Position numbers and translations under genes: made by a program. DNA of 34,535 bases from CAIWXH01 sp964555675. GTDB lineage: Bacteria; Chloroflexota; Chloroflexia; Chloroflexales; Chloroflexaceae. The notes under the pieces were generated by a model. That model ran no database searches and was not told where the DNA came from. It saw only the letters and a list, made by a program, of their open reading frames with translations. The stretch is taken from assembly GCA_964555675.1 (NCBI GenBank), contig CAZKTU010000043.1, positions 1-34,535 on the forward strand. The letters run 5' to 3'. Positions 1-7,233 of this stretch are shown in pieces (the stretch's first letter is position 1; every line of letters starts with the position of its first letter).

Positions 1-2128
1 TGCCGTCGTCGCCGTAGTAGATCGTCAGGCCCTCGACGTCGGCCTTGAGGTTGGTGCCGGCCGGGAAGACCGCGTCGATCAGGGTGCAGCCGGGGCCGGG
101 GCAAACGGTGGCGTCGCCGGGCTTCGCGCCGGCCCGCCAGATACCCAGCTGCTCCTGGCCCATATAGACGATCCCGCGCTCCTGGTCGACCACCATCCCC
201 TCGACCTGCGACTCCTCGGGGTCGTCGTCGACCAGGGGGAAGCTGATCGTGCGTACTTTCTCCCAGGCGACCTTGCCGCCGGTCTGGAAGAGCTTCAGCT
301 GAGCGACCTCGTTCGACGAGCGCTTGCTGACGAAGACGTAGACCTCGTCGTCGTCGGCGCGCCACAGGGCGATGCCGTAGGCCGTGGTCTGATCGTCGAG
401 GGCGGCATCGTCGCCCGCGGTGAAGACCCGCGGCAGGCCGGGGGCGGTCACATTCACCAGCTTGCGCGACTTCTCGTCGACCTTGAAGAAGACCATCAGG
501 TCGTTGCGGCGGTCGGTCACCGCCACCAGGTCGAACTCCTCGAGCTTGCCCTTGTCGTCGCGCTTGCCCTTGTCATCGCCCTTGCGGGGCAGCTCGACCT
601 CGTAGGCCAGATCGACATTGTTGTAGCGCAGCTCGTCTTTGCCGGGCTCGCTCGTGATCGACTGCAGCACGCGGCCCTGCAGGTCGTACACATCGAGGCC
701 GCCGTCCTTGAGCACGCCGATCACCGTGCTGCGCTCGGGGCGCTCGGGGTGGACCCAGATCGCGGGGTCGTCGGCGTCGCCCTGGCGGGCCCGGGGCGGG
801 AAGAGCGGATCGTCAAGGTCGAGGTCGTAGACATTCTGGGTCTCGAGCAGCGGGCGCGCCGTGGGGATCAGGTCGAGGTCTGCCCAGACCGCCCGGTGGT
901 CCGAGCTGGGGAAGCCGTTGAGCAGGGCCGGGTTGAACAGGCCGACCAGGGGGAAGGTCGGCTCGCTGTCGAGGGGCCAGAAGACCTGCGCGTCGACCAT
1001 GCGGATATTGGCCGAGGGCAGCACATAGTCGGCCCGCAGGTTGCCGGGCGCGCCGTCGGCGAAGTCGGCCGTATCGAAGGCCGGGTCGCTGCGATGGGTC
1101 AGGTTCGCGCGACCCTGCAGCTCGGCCTGCTGGGGGCCGCCCTCGCTCGTGGGCGTGACGGTGGTATTGACGAGCGGGTTGTCGAGCAGCTGCTGGATCG
1201 AGCCGGGGATGCTGTCGCCATCAAGGGGGTCGCTGTTCTGGTCGCCCATGATCACGAAGCGCGAGCCGGGCTTCAGGCCGCCCGTGCGGCCCTGATCGTC
1301 ATAGAGATAGTCGCCCTTGCCGGGGGTGACATAATCGGCCCAGAGGCGGATCTCGTCGAAGTTGCGGGTGCCGTTGCGATCCTCGGGGCCGTCGAAGACG
1401 GGCGGGGTCGGGTGGCTGACCAGGGCGTGGACGGTCTGGCCGCCGATGATGATCGGCACGTCCCAGTGGCTCTTCGACGAGAGCCGGAAGATCGCGAGCT
1501 CGGCCGGCGAGTACCAGTCGGCGGGGGCGGGGGTGGCCGGGTCGTCGGGCAGCCGCGCGCCGGGCATATCCTTCCAGAGGAAGGTCTGGAAGGTGCGCAC
1601 CTGGTCCATCTGGATCGGGTACTTCGAGAAGACGGCCATGCCGAACTGGCCGGGGAAGAGGCCGAAGCCGAAGGCGTCGTTGCCGCCGCCCACGCTGCCG
1701 TTGTTGTCCAGGTCGAAGCCCGAGGGGATGCCGGTGTTCGAGGGGGCCACGAAGGCGTAGGGGTAGACCACGGGGGTCTGGCCGTTCTGGCTCACCTCGA
1801 GGAAGTTCTGGCGGAAGAGGTCGGCGGCCGCGTAGTTCTCATAGTAGTCGAACTCGTTGACCAGCAGCACGTCGGGGTTGAGGCGCTGGATGATCTCGGC
1901 GACAGCCTTGAGCTGGCGGGCGCTGACCGTGTCGGCGTTGGGGGCCTGCAGGTCGGCGAGCAGGGCCCCGGCGGCCCCGCGGTTGACCGAGGCGTTGAAG
2001 GTGGCGAAGCGAACCAGGGGCGTGCCGAGCGCTGTCGTGGGCGGCGCGGGCTGCTGGGCGAGGGCGGCGCTGGCGCCGGTGAAGACGCTCAGCAGCAGCA
2101 CTGCCGCGATGATCGAACGCAGACGCAT
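1..2128 (-). CDS. Secreted endonuclease/exonuclease/phosphatase-family protein fused to a beta-propeller 3-phytase domain (3' end outside the window)
   Basis: The gene starts at ATG 2128 behind a GAGGAG ribosome site and stays open to the window edge, giving 709 codons without a stop. Residues 1-25 form a Sec signal peptide (MRLRSIIAAVLLL..., ending near ALAQQ). Residues about 38-415 are an endonuclease/exonuclease/phosphatase domain: GFGLFPGQFGMAVFSKYPI, a DQNSDPLDGD metal-site segment and the terminal SSDHRAVWADL motif. From about residue 435 a second domain opens with GDADDPAIWVHPERPERS and KDGGLDVYDLQGR, followed by NNVDLAY, which are hallmarks of beta-propeller phytases (3-phytase, calcium-dependent phytate hydrolysis). 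About 260 residues of that propeller are present; its last blades lie beyond base 1. The product is predicted to be extracytoplasmic and to release phosphate from nucleic acid, phosphodiester or phytate substrates. Domain identities are solid; the true substrate is not shown by the sequence. Confidence 0.9.
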   Translation of the reverse strand, partial: MRLRSIIAAVLLLSVFTGASAALAQQPAPPTTALGTPLVRFATFNASVNRGAAGALLADLQAPNADTVSARQLKAVAEIIQRLNPDVLLVNEFDYYENYAAADLFRQNFLEVSQNGQTPVVYPYAFVAPSNTGIPSGFDLDNNGSVGGGNDAFGFGLFPGQFGMAVFSKYPIQMDQVRTFQTFLWKDMPGARLPDDPATPAPADWYSPAELAIFRLSSKSHWDVPIIIGGQTVHALVSHPTPPVFDGPEDRNGTRNFDEIRLWADYVTPGKGDYLYDDQGRTGGLKPGSRFVIMGDQNSDPLDGDSIPGSIQQLLDNPLVNTTVTPTSEGGPQQAELQGRANLTHRSDPAFDTADFADGAPGNLRADYVLPSANIRMVDAQVFWPLDSEPTFPLVGLFNPALLNGFPSSDHRAVWADLDLIPTARPLLETQNVYDLDLDDPLFPPRARQGDADDPAIWVHPERPERSTVIGVLKDGGLDVYDLQGRVLQSITSEPGKDELRYNNVDLAYEVELPRKGDDKGKRDDKGKLEEFDLVAVTDRRNDLMVFFKVDEKSRKLVNVTAPGLPRVFTAGDDAALDDQTTAYGIALWRADDDEVYVFVSKRSSNEVAQLKLFQTGGKVAWEKVRTISFPLVDDDPEESQVEGMVVDQERGIVYMGQEQLGIWRAGAKPGDATVCPGPGCTLIDAVFPAGTNLKADVEGLTIYYGDDG

Positions 2129-2179
2129 GGGTGCTCTCCTCGTATAGACATGATGGGCAAAGTGCGTCGGGGTGGTTCG

Positions 2180-2256
2180 ATTATGCGCTGCGCCGGTTAA
2201 CGGGGCGGGGGCGGGCGATTAAGCCGAGGTCAAGTCGGATTAACAAAAGCTTTACG
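2180..2256 (-). promoter_or_regulatory. Putative promoter and phased TTAAC-type boxes upstream of the phytase fusion
   Basis: Reading towards the phytase fusion, CATAAT (plus 2180-2185) resembles a -10 box but has no recognisable -35 at 17 bp. Upstream lie TTAACG (2197), TTAAGC (2219), TTAACA (2240) and TTTACG (2251), written on the plus strand. Their starts are 22, 21 and 11 bp apart, i.e. on one helical face. TTAACA-N5-TTTACG resembles the PhoP boxes of Bacillus (TTAACA-like hexamers every 11 bp). That would suit a phosphate-starvation gene with an activator-dependent promoter, but this is inference from spacing and gene content only. Confidence 0.35.
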
Positions 2257-2446
2257 TGGATGTGGAGGGCCAGGCCCTCCACGCCACCTGCNNNNNNNNN
2301 NNNNNNNNNNNNNNNNNNNNNNNNNNNNNNNNNNNNNNNNNNNNNNNNNNNNNNNNNNNNNNNNNNNNNNNNNNNNNNNNNNNNNNNNNNNGGATTAACA
2401 AAAGCTTTACGTGGATGTGGAGGGCCAGGCCCTCCACGCCACCTGC
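2237..2446. repeat. Exact 55-bp duplication flanking a 100-N scaffold gap (N at 2292-2391)
   Basis: Bases 2237-2291 and 2392-2446 are identical over 55 bp and sit immediately on either side of 100 N. The second gap in this window (18871-18970) shows the same 55-bp arrangement, so this looks like two contigs that overlap by the assembler k-mer and were joined with a default gap. The real chromosome probably carries one copy and no gap. Each copy contains a perfect 10-bp-arm palindrome with a 1-nt centre (2262-2282 and 2417-2437), which may be why assembly broke here. Confidence 0.9.
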
Positions 2447-2502
2447 GAGGGCGAGCAGGCTGCGCCCTGGCGCCCTCCACGCCACCTGCTCGCCCTCCAC
2501 GG
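2429..2502. repeat. Short direct and inverted repeat cluster in the intergenic region
   Basis: The 2129-2585 stretch holds no gene. Apart from the gap and the phased boxes it contains an 18-bp direct repeat (2429-2446 and 2472-2489), a third partial copy at 2491-2502, and a 13-bp inverted repeat (2447-2459 against 2485-2497). Together they could fold into a large stem-loop. Function is unknown; it could be a small dispersed repeat or a terminator-like structure. Confidence 0.6.
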
Positions 2503-2527
2503 CTTCCGAAAGTGTGCAGCTTGCCCG

Positions 2528-2536
2528 TGGTATACT
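2528..2536 (+). promoter_or_regulatory. Putative extended -10 promoter for the GT2 gene
   Basis: TGGTATACT matches an extended -10 (TGn followed by a TATAAT-like hexamer) about 50 bp upstream of the glycosyltransferase start. No good -35 is seen. It resembles the TGGTATAGT at 10283 and the TGCTAYAAT motifs elsewhere in the window. Confidence 0.4.
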
Positions 2537-2585
2537 ATGCCCGCATGAACAGGCCGACGAGGGCCGCGCCCGCCCCGGAGGATGT

Positions 2586-3482
2586 ATGCCGCGTCTCGCT
2601 GTCGTGATCCTGAACTATAACCGCGCCGACCTCCTGGCCGACTGCCTCGACTCTATCTACGCCGCGCCCACTCGCTGCGACCTGACGGTCTGGGTCGTCG
2701 ACAACGCCTCGAGCGACGGCAGCGTCGCCCTGGTGCGCGAGCGTTACCCCCAGGCCCGCCTGATCGCCAGCCCGGTCAACGGCGGCTTCTCGGCCGGCAA
2801 CAACCTGGCCGTGCGCGAGATCATCGCCGCCGGCAGCGCCGACTATGTGATGCTGCTCAACAACGACACCCTGGTGCCCGCGGGCGCCTTCGACGGGCTG
2901 GTCGACTACCTCGAGGCCCATCCCGACGTCGGCATCGTCGGGCCACGGCTGCTGCTGCCCGATGGCTCCCTCGATCTGGCCTGTCGGCGCAGCTTCCCGA
3001 CCCCCGAAGTATCGTTCTATAAGATGTCAGGTCTGGCGCGGCTCTTTCCGAACAGCCCGCGCTTCGCCCGTTACAACATGACCTACCTCGACCCCGGCGT
3101 CGAGACCGAGGTAGACGCTGTGGTCGGCGCGTGCATGCTGCTGCGGGCCGGGGTCATCGCCGAGGTGGGGCTGCTGGACGAGCAGTTCTTCATGTATGGC
3201 GAGGACCTCGATTGGTGCTACCGGGTCAAGCAGTACGGCTGGCGCGTAGTCTACTACCCGTCGGTCATCGTTCATCACTACAAGCGGGCCGCGAGCACGC
3301 GCCGGGCTATTCCGTCGATCAAGGCTTTCTACGAGGCGATGCGCATCTTCCATCGCAAGCACTACGCAGCAACCACGGCGGCGCCGCTCAACGCCCTGAT
3401 CGAGCTTGGCATCACCGCGAAGGAGCTACTGGCACTTGGCCGCAATCTCCTCCTCCCCCCAGCCGCGCGTCGAGTCGGCTAG
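2586..3482 (+). CDS. GT2-family glycosyltransferase (rhamnosyltransferase-like)
   Basis: The 298-residue product is a cytoplasmic GT-A glycosyltransferase likely to add a sugar to a lipid-linked or surface polysaccharide. It begins MPRLAVVILNYNRADLL and carries VVDNASSDGS, NGGFSAGNN, LLNNDTLVP (the DXD-like nucleotide-sugar/metal site), VVGACMLLR and MYGEDLDWCYR with the ED acid pair, in the order usual for this family. The last 40 residues are amphipathic. ATG 2586 is chosen because GGAGG lies 4 bp upstream and the protein begins on the first strand of the fold; longer upstream reading runs into the N gap. It overlaps the next gene by 47 bp, so the two are co-transcribed. The acceptor and donor sugars cannot be read from sequence. 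Confidence 0.9.
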   Translation: MPRLAVVILNYNRADLLADCLDSIYAAPTRCDLTVWVVDNASSDGSVALVRERYPQARLIASPVNGGFSAGNNLAVREIIAAGSADYVMLLNNDTLVPAGAFDGLVDYLEAHPDVGIVGPRLLLPDGSLDLACRRSFPTPEVSFYKMSGLARLFPNSPRFARYNMTYLDPGVETEVDAVVGACMLLRAGVIAEVGLLDEQFFMYGEDLDWCYRVKQYGWRVVYYPSVIVHHYKRAASTRRAIPSIKAFYEAMRIFHRKHYAATTAAPLNALIELGITAKELLALGRNLLLPPAARRVG

Positions 3483-4920
3483 CGGCCGCCGGCGGCTCAG
3501 GCCGCGCACATGGCGGGCGCTGCTGCGCCTCGGCCTGATCGGCGGGGATATTCTCGCGATCAACGGCGCCCTGCTGGGCGTCTATCAGCTCTCGCGGGCC
3601 GAGCTCGCGGCGGGCGGCGCGATCGTGCCGTCTGACCCGCTGGCGATCCTGCGCTTCCTGCTCCTCTTCAACCTGACGGCCTTCGGCATCTTCGCGGCCA
3701 ACGGCCTCTACGAGATGCGTCGCGGCGCCTCGCGGGTCGACGAGGCCTTCAAGCTCTTCACCGCCGTCTCGCTCGCCGCCGTCGGCGGGATCGTGGTCAA
3801 TACGCTCATGCCCCTGCTCGGCTCGGACGACCTGCCCTTCACCCGCGACGTGCTGGTCTACAGTTGGGCCGCCGCGATCGCGGGCTGCGTGCTGGTGCGG
3901 GCCGTCCATCGCTCGGTCGTGATCTGGCTGCGCTCGCACGACATCGACACACGCCGCCTACTGATCGTCGGCGCCCGCGAGCCGGGGCAACTGGTCTGGA
4001 ACACGATCAGGCGACGCCCCTCCCTCGGTTATCGCGTCCAGGGCTTCGTCAGCGACTCGGCCCCGATCGGCAGCACCGTCGCCGGCCTGCCCGTGCTCGG
4101 CCGCACCGAGCAGCTCGGCCGCGTGGTGCGGGCCACGCAGGCCGACGAGGTGATCATCGCCCTCTCGGGCCGCTCGCCCCAGGACCTGCTCGAGGTGATC
4201 GCCCTCGCCGAGGACGAGGCCGTGGCGATCAAGGTCTACCCCGATACCTTCCAGTTGATCACCAACAACGAGCTCTCGATCGGCGACCTGAGCGACCTGC
4301 CCCTGGTGCCGGTCAAGAACGCCGCCCTCGACAACCCCTGGAATCGTGGCCTCAAGCGCGTGCTCGACATTGTGGTCGCCACGACGGTCCTGCTGCTGGG
4401 CGCGCCCGTGCTCATGCTGATCGCCTTGGCCATCCGCCTCGAGTCGCGCGGCCCGGTCTTCTTCCTGCAAGAGCGCGTCGGCATGGACATGGAGCCGTTC
4501 TGGATGCTCAAGTTTCGGACCATGCGCGTCGACGCCGAGCAGCTCGGCACCTGGACGACCCAGAACGATCCGCGGGTGACCCGTGTGGGGCGCATCCTGC
4601 GGCGCACCAGCCTCGACGAGCTGCCCCAGCTGATCAATGTGCTGATCGGCGACATGAGCGTGGTCGGCCCCAGGCCCGAGCAGTCCCGCTGGGTCGAGCA
4701 GTTCGGCCAGCAGATCCCGCGCTACATGCGCCGCCACAAAGAGAAGGCCGGCCTCACCGGTTGGGCCCAGGTCAACGGATTGCGCGGCGATACCAGCATC
4801 GAGGAGCGCACTCGCTACGACCTCTACTATATTGAGAACTGGTCGCTGCTGTTCGACATTAAGATCATCTTAAGAACGATCGCGAATTTCCTGACTGGGA
4901 AGCAGGAAAACGCGTATTGA
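3436..4920 (+). CDS. Undecaprenyl-phosphate sugar phosphotransferase (exopolysaccharide initiation, WcaJ/EpsE-like)
   Basis: This membrane enzyme starts polysaccharide chains by moving a sugar-1-phosphate from a nucleotide sugar to undecaprenyl phosphate. Residues about 25-150 contain four hydrophobic segments. Residues about 172-290 are a Rossmann-like domain (RRLLIVGAREPGQLVWNTI). The catalytic bacterial sugar transferase domain runs from about 303: KRVLDIVVATT, GPVFFLQERVGMD, FWMLKFRTMR, RRTSLDELPQLINVL, GDMSVVGPRPE, KAGLTGWAQVNGLRG and RYDLYYIENWS. Length 494 matches the family. TTG 3436 is preferred because GAAGGAG lies 10 bp upstream; TTG 3406 is an in-frame alternative without a clear site. 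Its stop codon lies inside the -35 box of the promoter at 4917. Confidence 0.92.
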   Translation: MAAISSSPQPRVESASGRRRLRPRTWRALLRLGLIGGDILAINGALLGVYQLSRAELAAGGAIVPSDPLAILRFLLLFNLTAFGIFAANGLYEMRRGASRVDEAFKLFTAVSLAAVGGIVVNTLMPLLGSDDLPFTRDVLVYSWAAAIAGCVLVRAVHRSVVIWLRSHDIDTRRLLIVGAREPGQLVWNTIRRRPSLGYRVQGFVSDSAPIGSTVAGLPVLGRTEQLGRVVRATQADEVIIALSGRSPQDLLEVIALAEDEAVAIKVYPDTFQLITNNELSIGDLSDLPLVPVKNAALDNPWNRGLKRVLDIVVATTVLLLGAPVLMLIALAIRLESRGPVFFLQERVGMDMEPFWMLKFRTMRVDAEQLGTWTTQNDPRVTRVGRILRRTSLDELPQLINVLIGDMSVVGPRPEQSRWVEQFGQQIPRYMRRHKEKAGLTGWAQVNGLRGDTSIEERTRYDLYYIENWSLLFDIKIILRTIANFLTGKQENAY

Positions 4921-4945
4921 CGGCCCCGTAAAATTCGGGTATAAT
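4917..4945 (+). promoter_or_regulatory. Near-consensus sigma-70-type promoter
   Basis: TTGACG (4917-4922), a 17-bp spacer, and TATAAT (4940-4945). This is the best promoter match in the window and differs from consensus at one base. The -35 overlaps the stop codon of the sugar transferase. Transcription should start near 4952 and run into 345 nt without a convincing gene, ending at the terminator at 5269-5298. Confidence 0.8.
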
Positions 4946-4951
4946 ACATGA

Positions 4952-5298
4952 CGGTCGAGCCAATCGGCCACGGTAATCGGGCCCCCCGTTACGTTTTGGT
5001 GACGGGTTTCGCGTTCCGGGAGGGCACCCGGCACAGCGCAACACGCAACACCGAACACGAAGCGGATGTCGCCGTCGCGGCGGTCAGTGGTGACCAGCCG
5101 GTATGTGAGACGGCGCCGGGCGGGCTAGTGTGAGGCAGTATGGACGGCACCCACAATCTACGCGCAGACACGCTGCGCAATCCTAACTGCACCGATACAC
5201 AGCCCAGCAGGGGGTCGGCTTCGAGCGCGCGCTAACCTAAGTGCGCCTGCCCTTCCCCCTCCTCTGAGGCTCCTGCGCTCGGCGCAGGGGCTTTTTTT
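4952..5298 (+). ncRNA. Candidate structured non-coding RNA or attenuator leader, unassigned family
   Basis: The 4921-5407 stretch has no supported protein gene. From the promoter at 4917 to the T-tract at 5292 it holds several hairpins: CCCGTTAC with GTGACGGG around 4986-5008, CCGGG with CCCGG around 5018-5033, GGTCA with TGACC near 5090, GCGCAG with CTGCGC near 5161-5177, and the terminator. I looked for, and did not find, the conserved cores of tmRNA, RNase P RNA, SRP RNA or 6S RNA, nor a convincing cobalamin or lysine riboswitch core. It may be a stable RNA or a regulatory leader for the downstream decarboxylase, because the only visible route into that gene from this promoter passes the terminator. 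Hairpin positions are by eye. Confidence 0.55.
5269..5298 (+). terminator. Rho-independent terminator
   Basis: A 10-bp stem (5269-5278 with 5282-5291, one G-T wobble), a 3-nt loop and seven consecutive T (5292-5298). It ends the candidate RNA and lies 110 bp before the decarboxylase start. A small 6-bp hairpin follows at 5320-5335. Confidence 0.9.
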
Positions 5299-5407
5299 GT
5301 CCACGTAGCGTGTCCCCCATCGTGTCCACACACGAGCTGTGAGGCGAAGGCCCCACGGCCAATCTTGATGTGCTCTGGATCAGCGAAGAAGGAGGGCTCT
5401 GGTAAAG

Positions 5408-6955
5408 TTGGAGAAGCAGCAGACATTTGCCGACTATGTCCGTGATCGTTATGGTGTCGAGGGCGAGGGCGACCTGACCGACTTTATGGCCCGTCAGGAT
5501 GGCGATCTGCTTTTGGGCGGCCGCCTGAATCTGAACGAGTTGGCCCGCAGCTATGGCGCGCCGCTCGAGGTCGTCTACACGCCTCAGATCACCACCCAGG
5601 TCAGGCGGATGTACGCATGGGCCGAGCAGGCCCGCTCGCGCAGCGAGTATCCCGGCCGCTTCCTGTACGCCTACGCCACTAAGGCCAACTTCGCCGCAGA
5701 GGCAGTGCAGACGGCGCTGCAGGCTGGGGTCCACTACGAGACCTCGGCCGCCGCCGATGTGATCATCGCCCATAGCCTGTTTCGCCAGGGTCTGCTGCCC
5801 GCCGACCGACTGATCTGCTGCAACGGCTCGAAGGAGCCCAACTACCGCGACGCCATCGTGGCCCTGCGCCGCGACGGCTGCCAGAACGTGGTGCCCGTGC
5901 TCGACGACCTGGACGAGCTCGAGGCCCTGCTCGCCACCCCCGACCCGCTGCGCTTCGGCGTGCGCGAGCGGGCCGCCGGCAATCGCGACGGCCGCCACCC
6001 CGGCAACGACCGCTTCGGCCTGACCGCGGCCGAGATCGAGCAGGCCGCCGAGCGCATCGGCGCCAGCCGGCACGAGCTGCTGGTCTATCACGCCATGGTC
6101 GGCAGCCAGGTCGAGGACGAGGCCCACTTCCTCGCCACCCTGCGGGCCTCGGTCGAGGGCTACTGCCGCCTACGCCGCAGCGTCCCCAGCCTGCGCTACT
6201 TCAACTTCGGCGGCGGCATGCCCACCTCGGGCTATAGGCTTGGCTTCGCGTTCGACTACGCCGGCTTCCTCGCCCAGCTCATGACCACGATCCGCGAGAC
6301 CTGCGCGGCCTACGCGGTGCCCTGCCCCGACCTGATTGGCGAGTTCGGGCGCTACACGGTCGCCACTCACAGCGTCTTCCTGCTCGAGATCGGGGCCACC
6401 AAGGCCGGCGCCCCCGGCGAGCCCGACTGGGGCCTGGTCAATGGCAGCCTGATGGTCAGCCTGCCCGACTCGATCCTGGTGTCCGGCCAGGAGTTCGTCA
6501 TCCTGCCCCTGACGGGGTGGGACCGCCCGGTCAAGCCGGTGCGCCTGGCGGGCCGGCGCACCTGCGACAGCGACGATGTCTACCCGCGCCCCGAGGACGC
6601 CCCGCTGATGCTGCCCGACACGGGGGCCGGCTTGGTGATCGCCATCTGCGGCGTCGGGGCCTACCAGCAGATGATCTCGGGCCGTGGCGGCGCCCACCAC
6701 TGCCTCAGCCCCGAGCCCGGCCGCGTGATCGTCGACGAGGTCGACGGCCGCCTCGTCTCGCGCTATGTGCCCCAGCAGGATCAGGGCACGATCATGCGGC
6801 TGCTGGGCTATCAGCCGCACCTTGCCCCCGTGCCCCTGATCCTCGACCGCCCGGCCCGCGAGCCGGTGCCGTTCCGCGCCCCGGCCGGCCCCTTGCGCCG
6901 CCGTGGCTTCGGCCGCCCGTTGCGCCCCGTGCGCGAGTCGGCTACGGGCGACTGA
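5408..6955 (+). CDS. PLP-dependent fold-type III decarboxylase (arginine/ornithine/diaminopimelate family)
   Basis: A cytoplasmic pyridoxal-phosphate decarboxylase of basic amino acids, 515 residues. The PLP lysine is K92 in YATKANF. H228 in YHAMVGSQ stacks on the cofactor. G268-G270 in FNFGGGMPTSGY bind phosphate, and C386 in TCDSDDVYP is the second-subunit active-site cysteine. GAYQQMISG near the end closes the barrel/sheet arrangement. The CDSDD form and length lean towards an arginine-decarboxylase-like enzyme in polyamine synthesis over LysA, but substrate specificity is not settled. Start is TTG 5408 with AAGGAGGG at 5389-5396; ATG 5486 is the next in-frame option. The gene stands alone, with terminators before (5298) and after (6983-7006), and may be controlled by the structured leader. 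Confidence 0.85.
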   Translation: MEKQQTFADYVRDRYGVEGEGDLTDFMARQDGDLLLGGRLNLNELARSYGAPLEVVYTPQITTQVRRMYAWAEQARSRSEYPGRFLYAYATKANFAAEAVQTALQAGVHYETSAAADVIIAHSLFRQGLLPADRLICCNGSKEPNYRDAIVALRRDGCQNVVPVLDDLDELEALLATPDPLRFGVRERAAGNRDGRHPGNDRFGLTAAEIEQAAERIGASRHELLVYHAMVGSQVEDEAHFLATLRASVEGYCRLRRSVPSLRYFNFGGGMPTSGYRLGFAFDYAGFLAQLMTTIRETCAAYAVPCPDLIGEFGRYTVATHSVFLLEIGATKAGAPGEPDWGLVNGSLMVSLPDSILVSGQEFVILPLTGWDRPVKPVRLAGRRTCDSDDVYPRPEDAPLMLPDTGAGLVIAICGVGAYQQMISGRGGAHHCLSPEPGRVIVDEVDGRLVSRYVPQQDQGTIMRLLGYQPHLAPVPLILDRPAREPVPFRAPAGPLRRRGFGRPLRPVRESATGD

Positions 6956-6982
6956 GTAGGCTCGCCGCCGAGTTTCTGGCAG

Positions 6983-7006
6983 AAGGAGGGCCCCGGCCCT
7001 CCTTTT
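6983..7006 (+). terminator. Rho-independent terminator after the decarboxylase
   Basis: AAGGAGGGCC pairs with GGCCCTCCTT across a very short CC centre and is followed by TTTT. It lies 28 bp past the decarboxylase stop. The arms are symmetric, but the only gene to end here is on the plus strand. Confidence 0.85.
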
Positions 7007-7116
7007 GTGATTCTCAGCTGAAAATCTAGCAGGCCGCGTAACTTTCTGGTAATATTCCGAGTTAGTATTATCGTAGCGAGAGTGCGCTCATTTAGGGCGC
7101 TGGCGTCGTTCTACTG

Positions 7117-7190
7117 TATAGTGCACGAGAGATGTGCCGCCGCAAGAGATGTAGTGCCTGTCACGGCGGAACCCGACTCCGCCCGACAGG
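7117..7190 (+). promoter_or_regulatory. Putative -10 and 5' leader hairpin of the response regulator
   Basis: The 7007-7233 gap carries weak -10-like sequences (TATTAT at 7066, TATAGT at 7117) without good -35 boxes. A stem-loop at 7157-7190 (CCTGTC with GACAGG outside, GGCGGA with TCCGCC inside) sits 30 bp before the AAGGAG ribosome site at 7220. Whether it regulates anything is unknown. Confidence 0.3.
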
Positions 7191-7233
7191 CGGACGCGCG
7201 AGCAGTGTGCCGATATGGTAAGGAGCTGACCTC

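Noticed and set aside
749..2200. A long plus-strand open frame opposite the phytase fusion
   Set aside because: It is the antisense shadow of a gene with clear motifs on the minus strand; its composition is the repetitive Gly/Ala/Val/Glu/Arg typical of antisense frames in GC-rich DNA.
2392..2480. A biological tandem duplication at the first gap
   Set aside because: The identical 55-bp length at both gaps and the exact abutment to 100 N point to the assembler.
5000..5115. Resemblance to a cobalamin riboswitch (a TTTTGGTGACGGG-like start and a GGTCAG...ACCAGCC box)
   Set aside because: The B12 box needs a 2-nt insertion and the central GGGAA/CCGGTG...CCGCAACTG core is not present, and the downstream decarboxylase is not a B12 gene.
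4948..5133. A 61-codon frame starting at ATG 4948 inside the candidate RNA
   Set aside because: The ATG lies only 3 bp past the -10 box, before the expected transcription start, with no ribosome site and no recognisable product.
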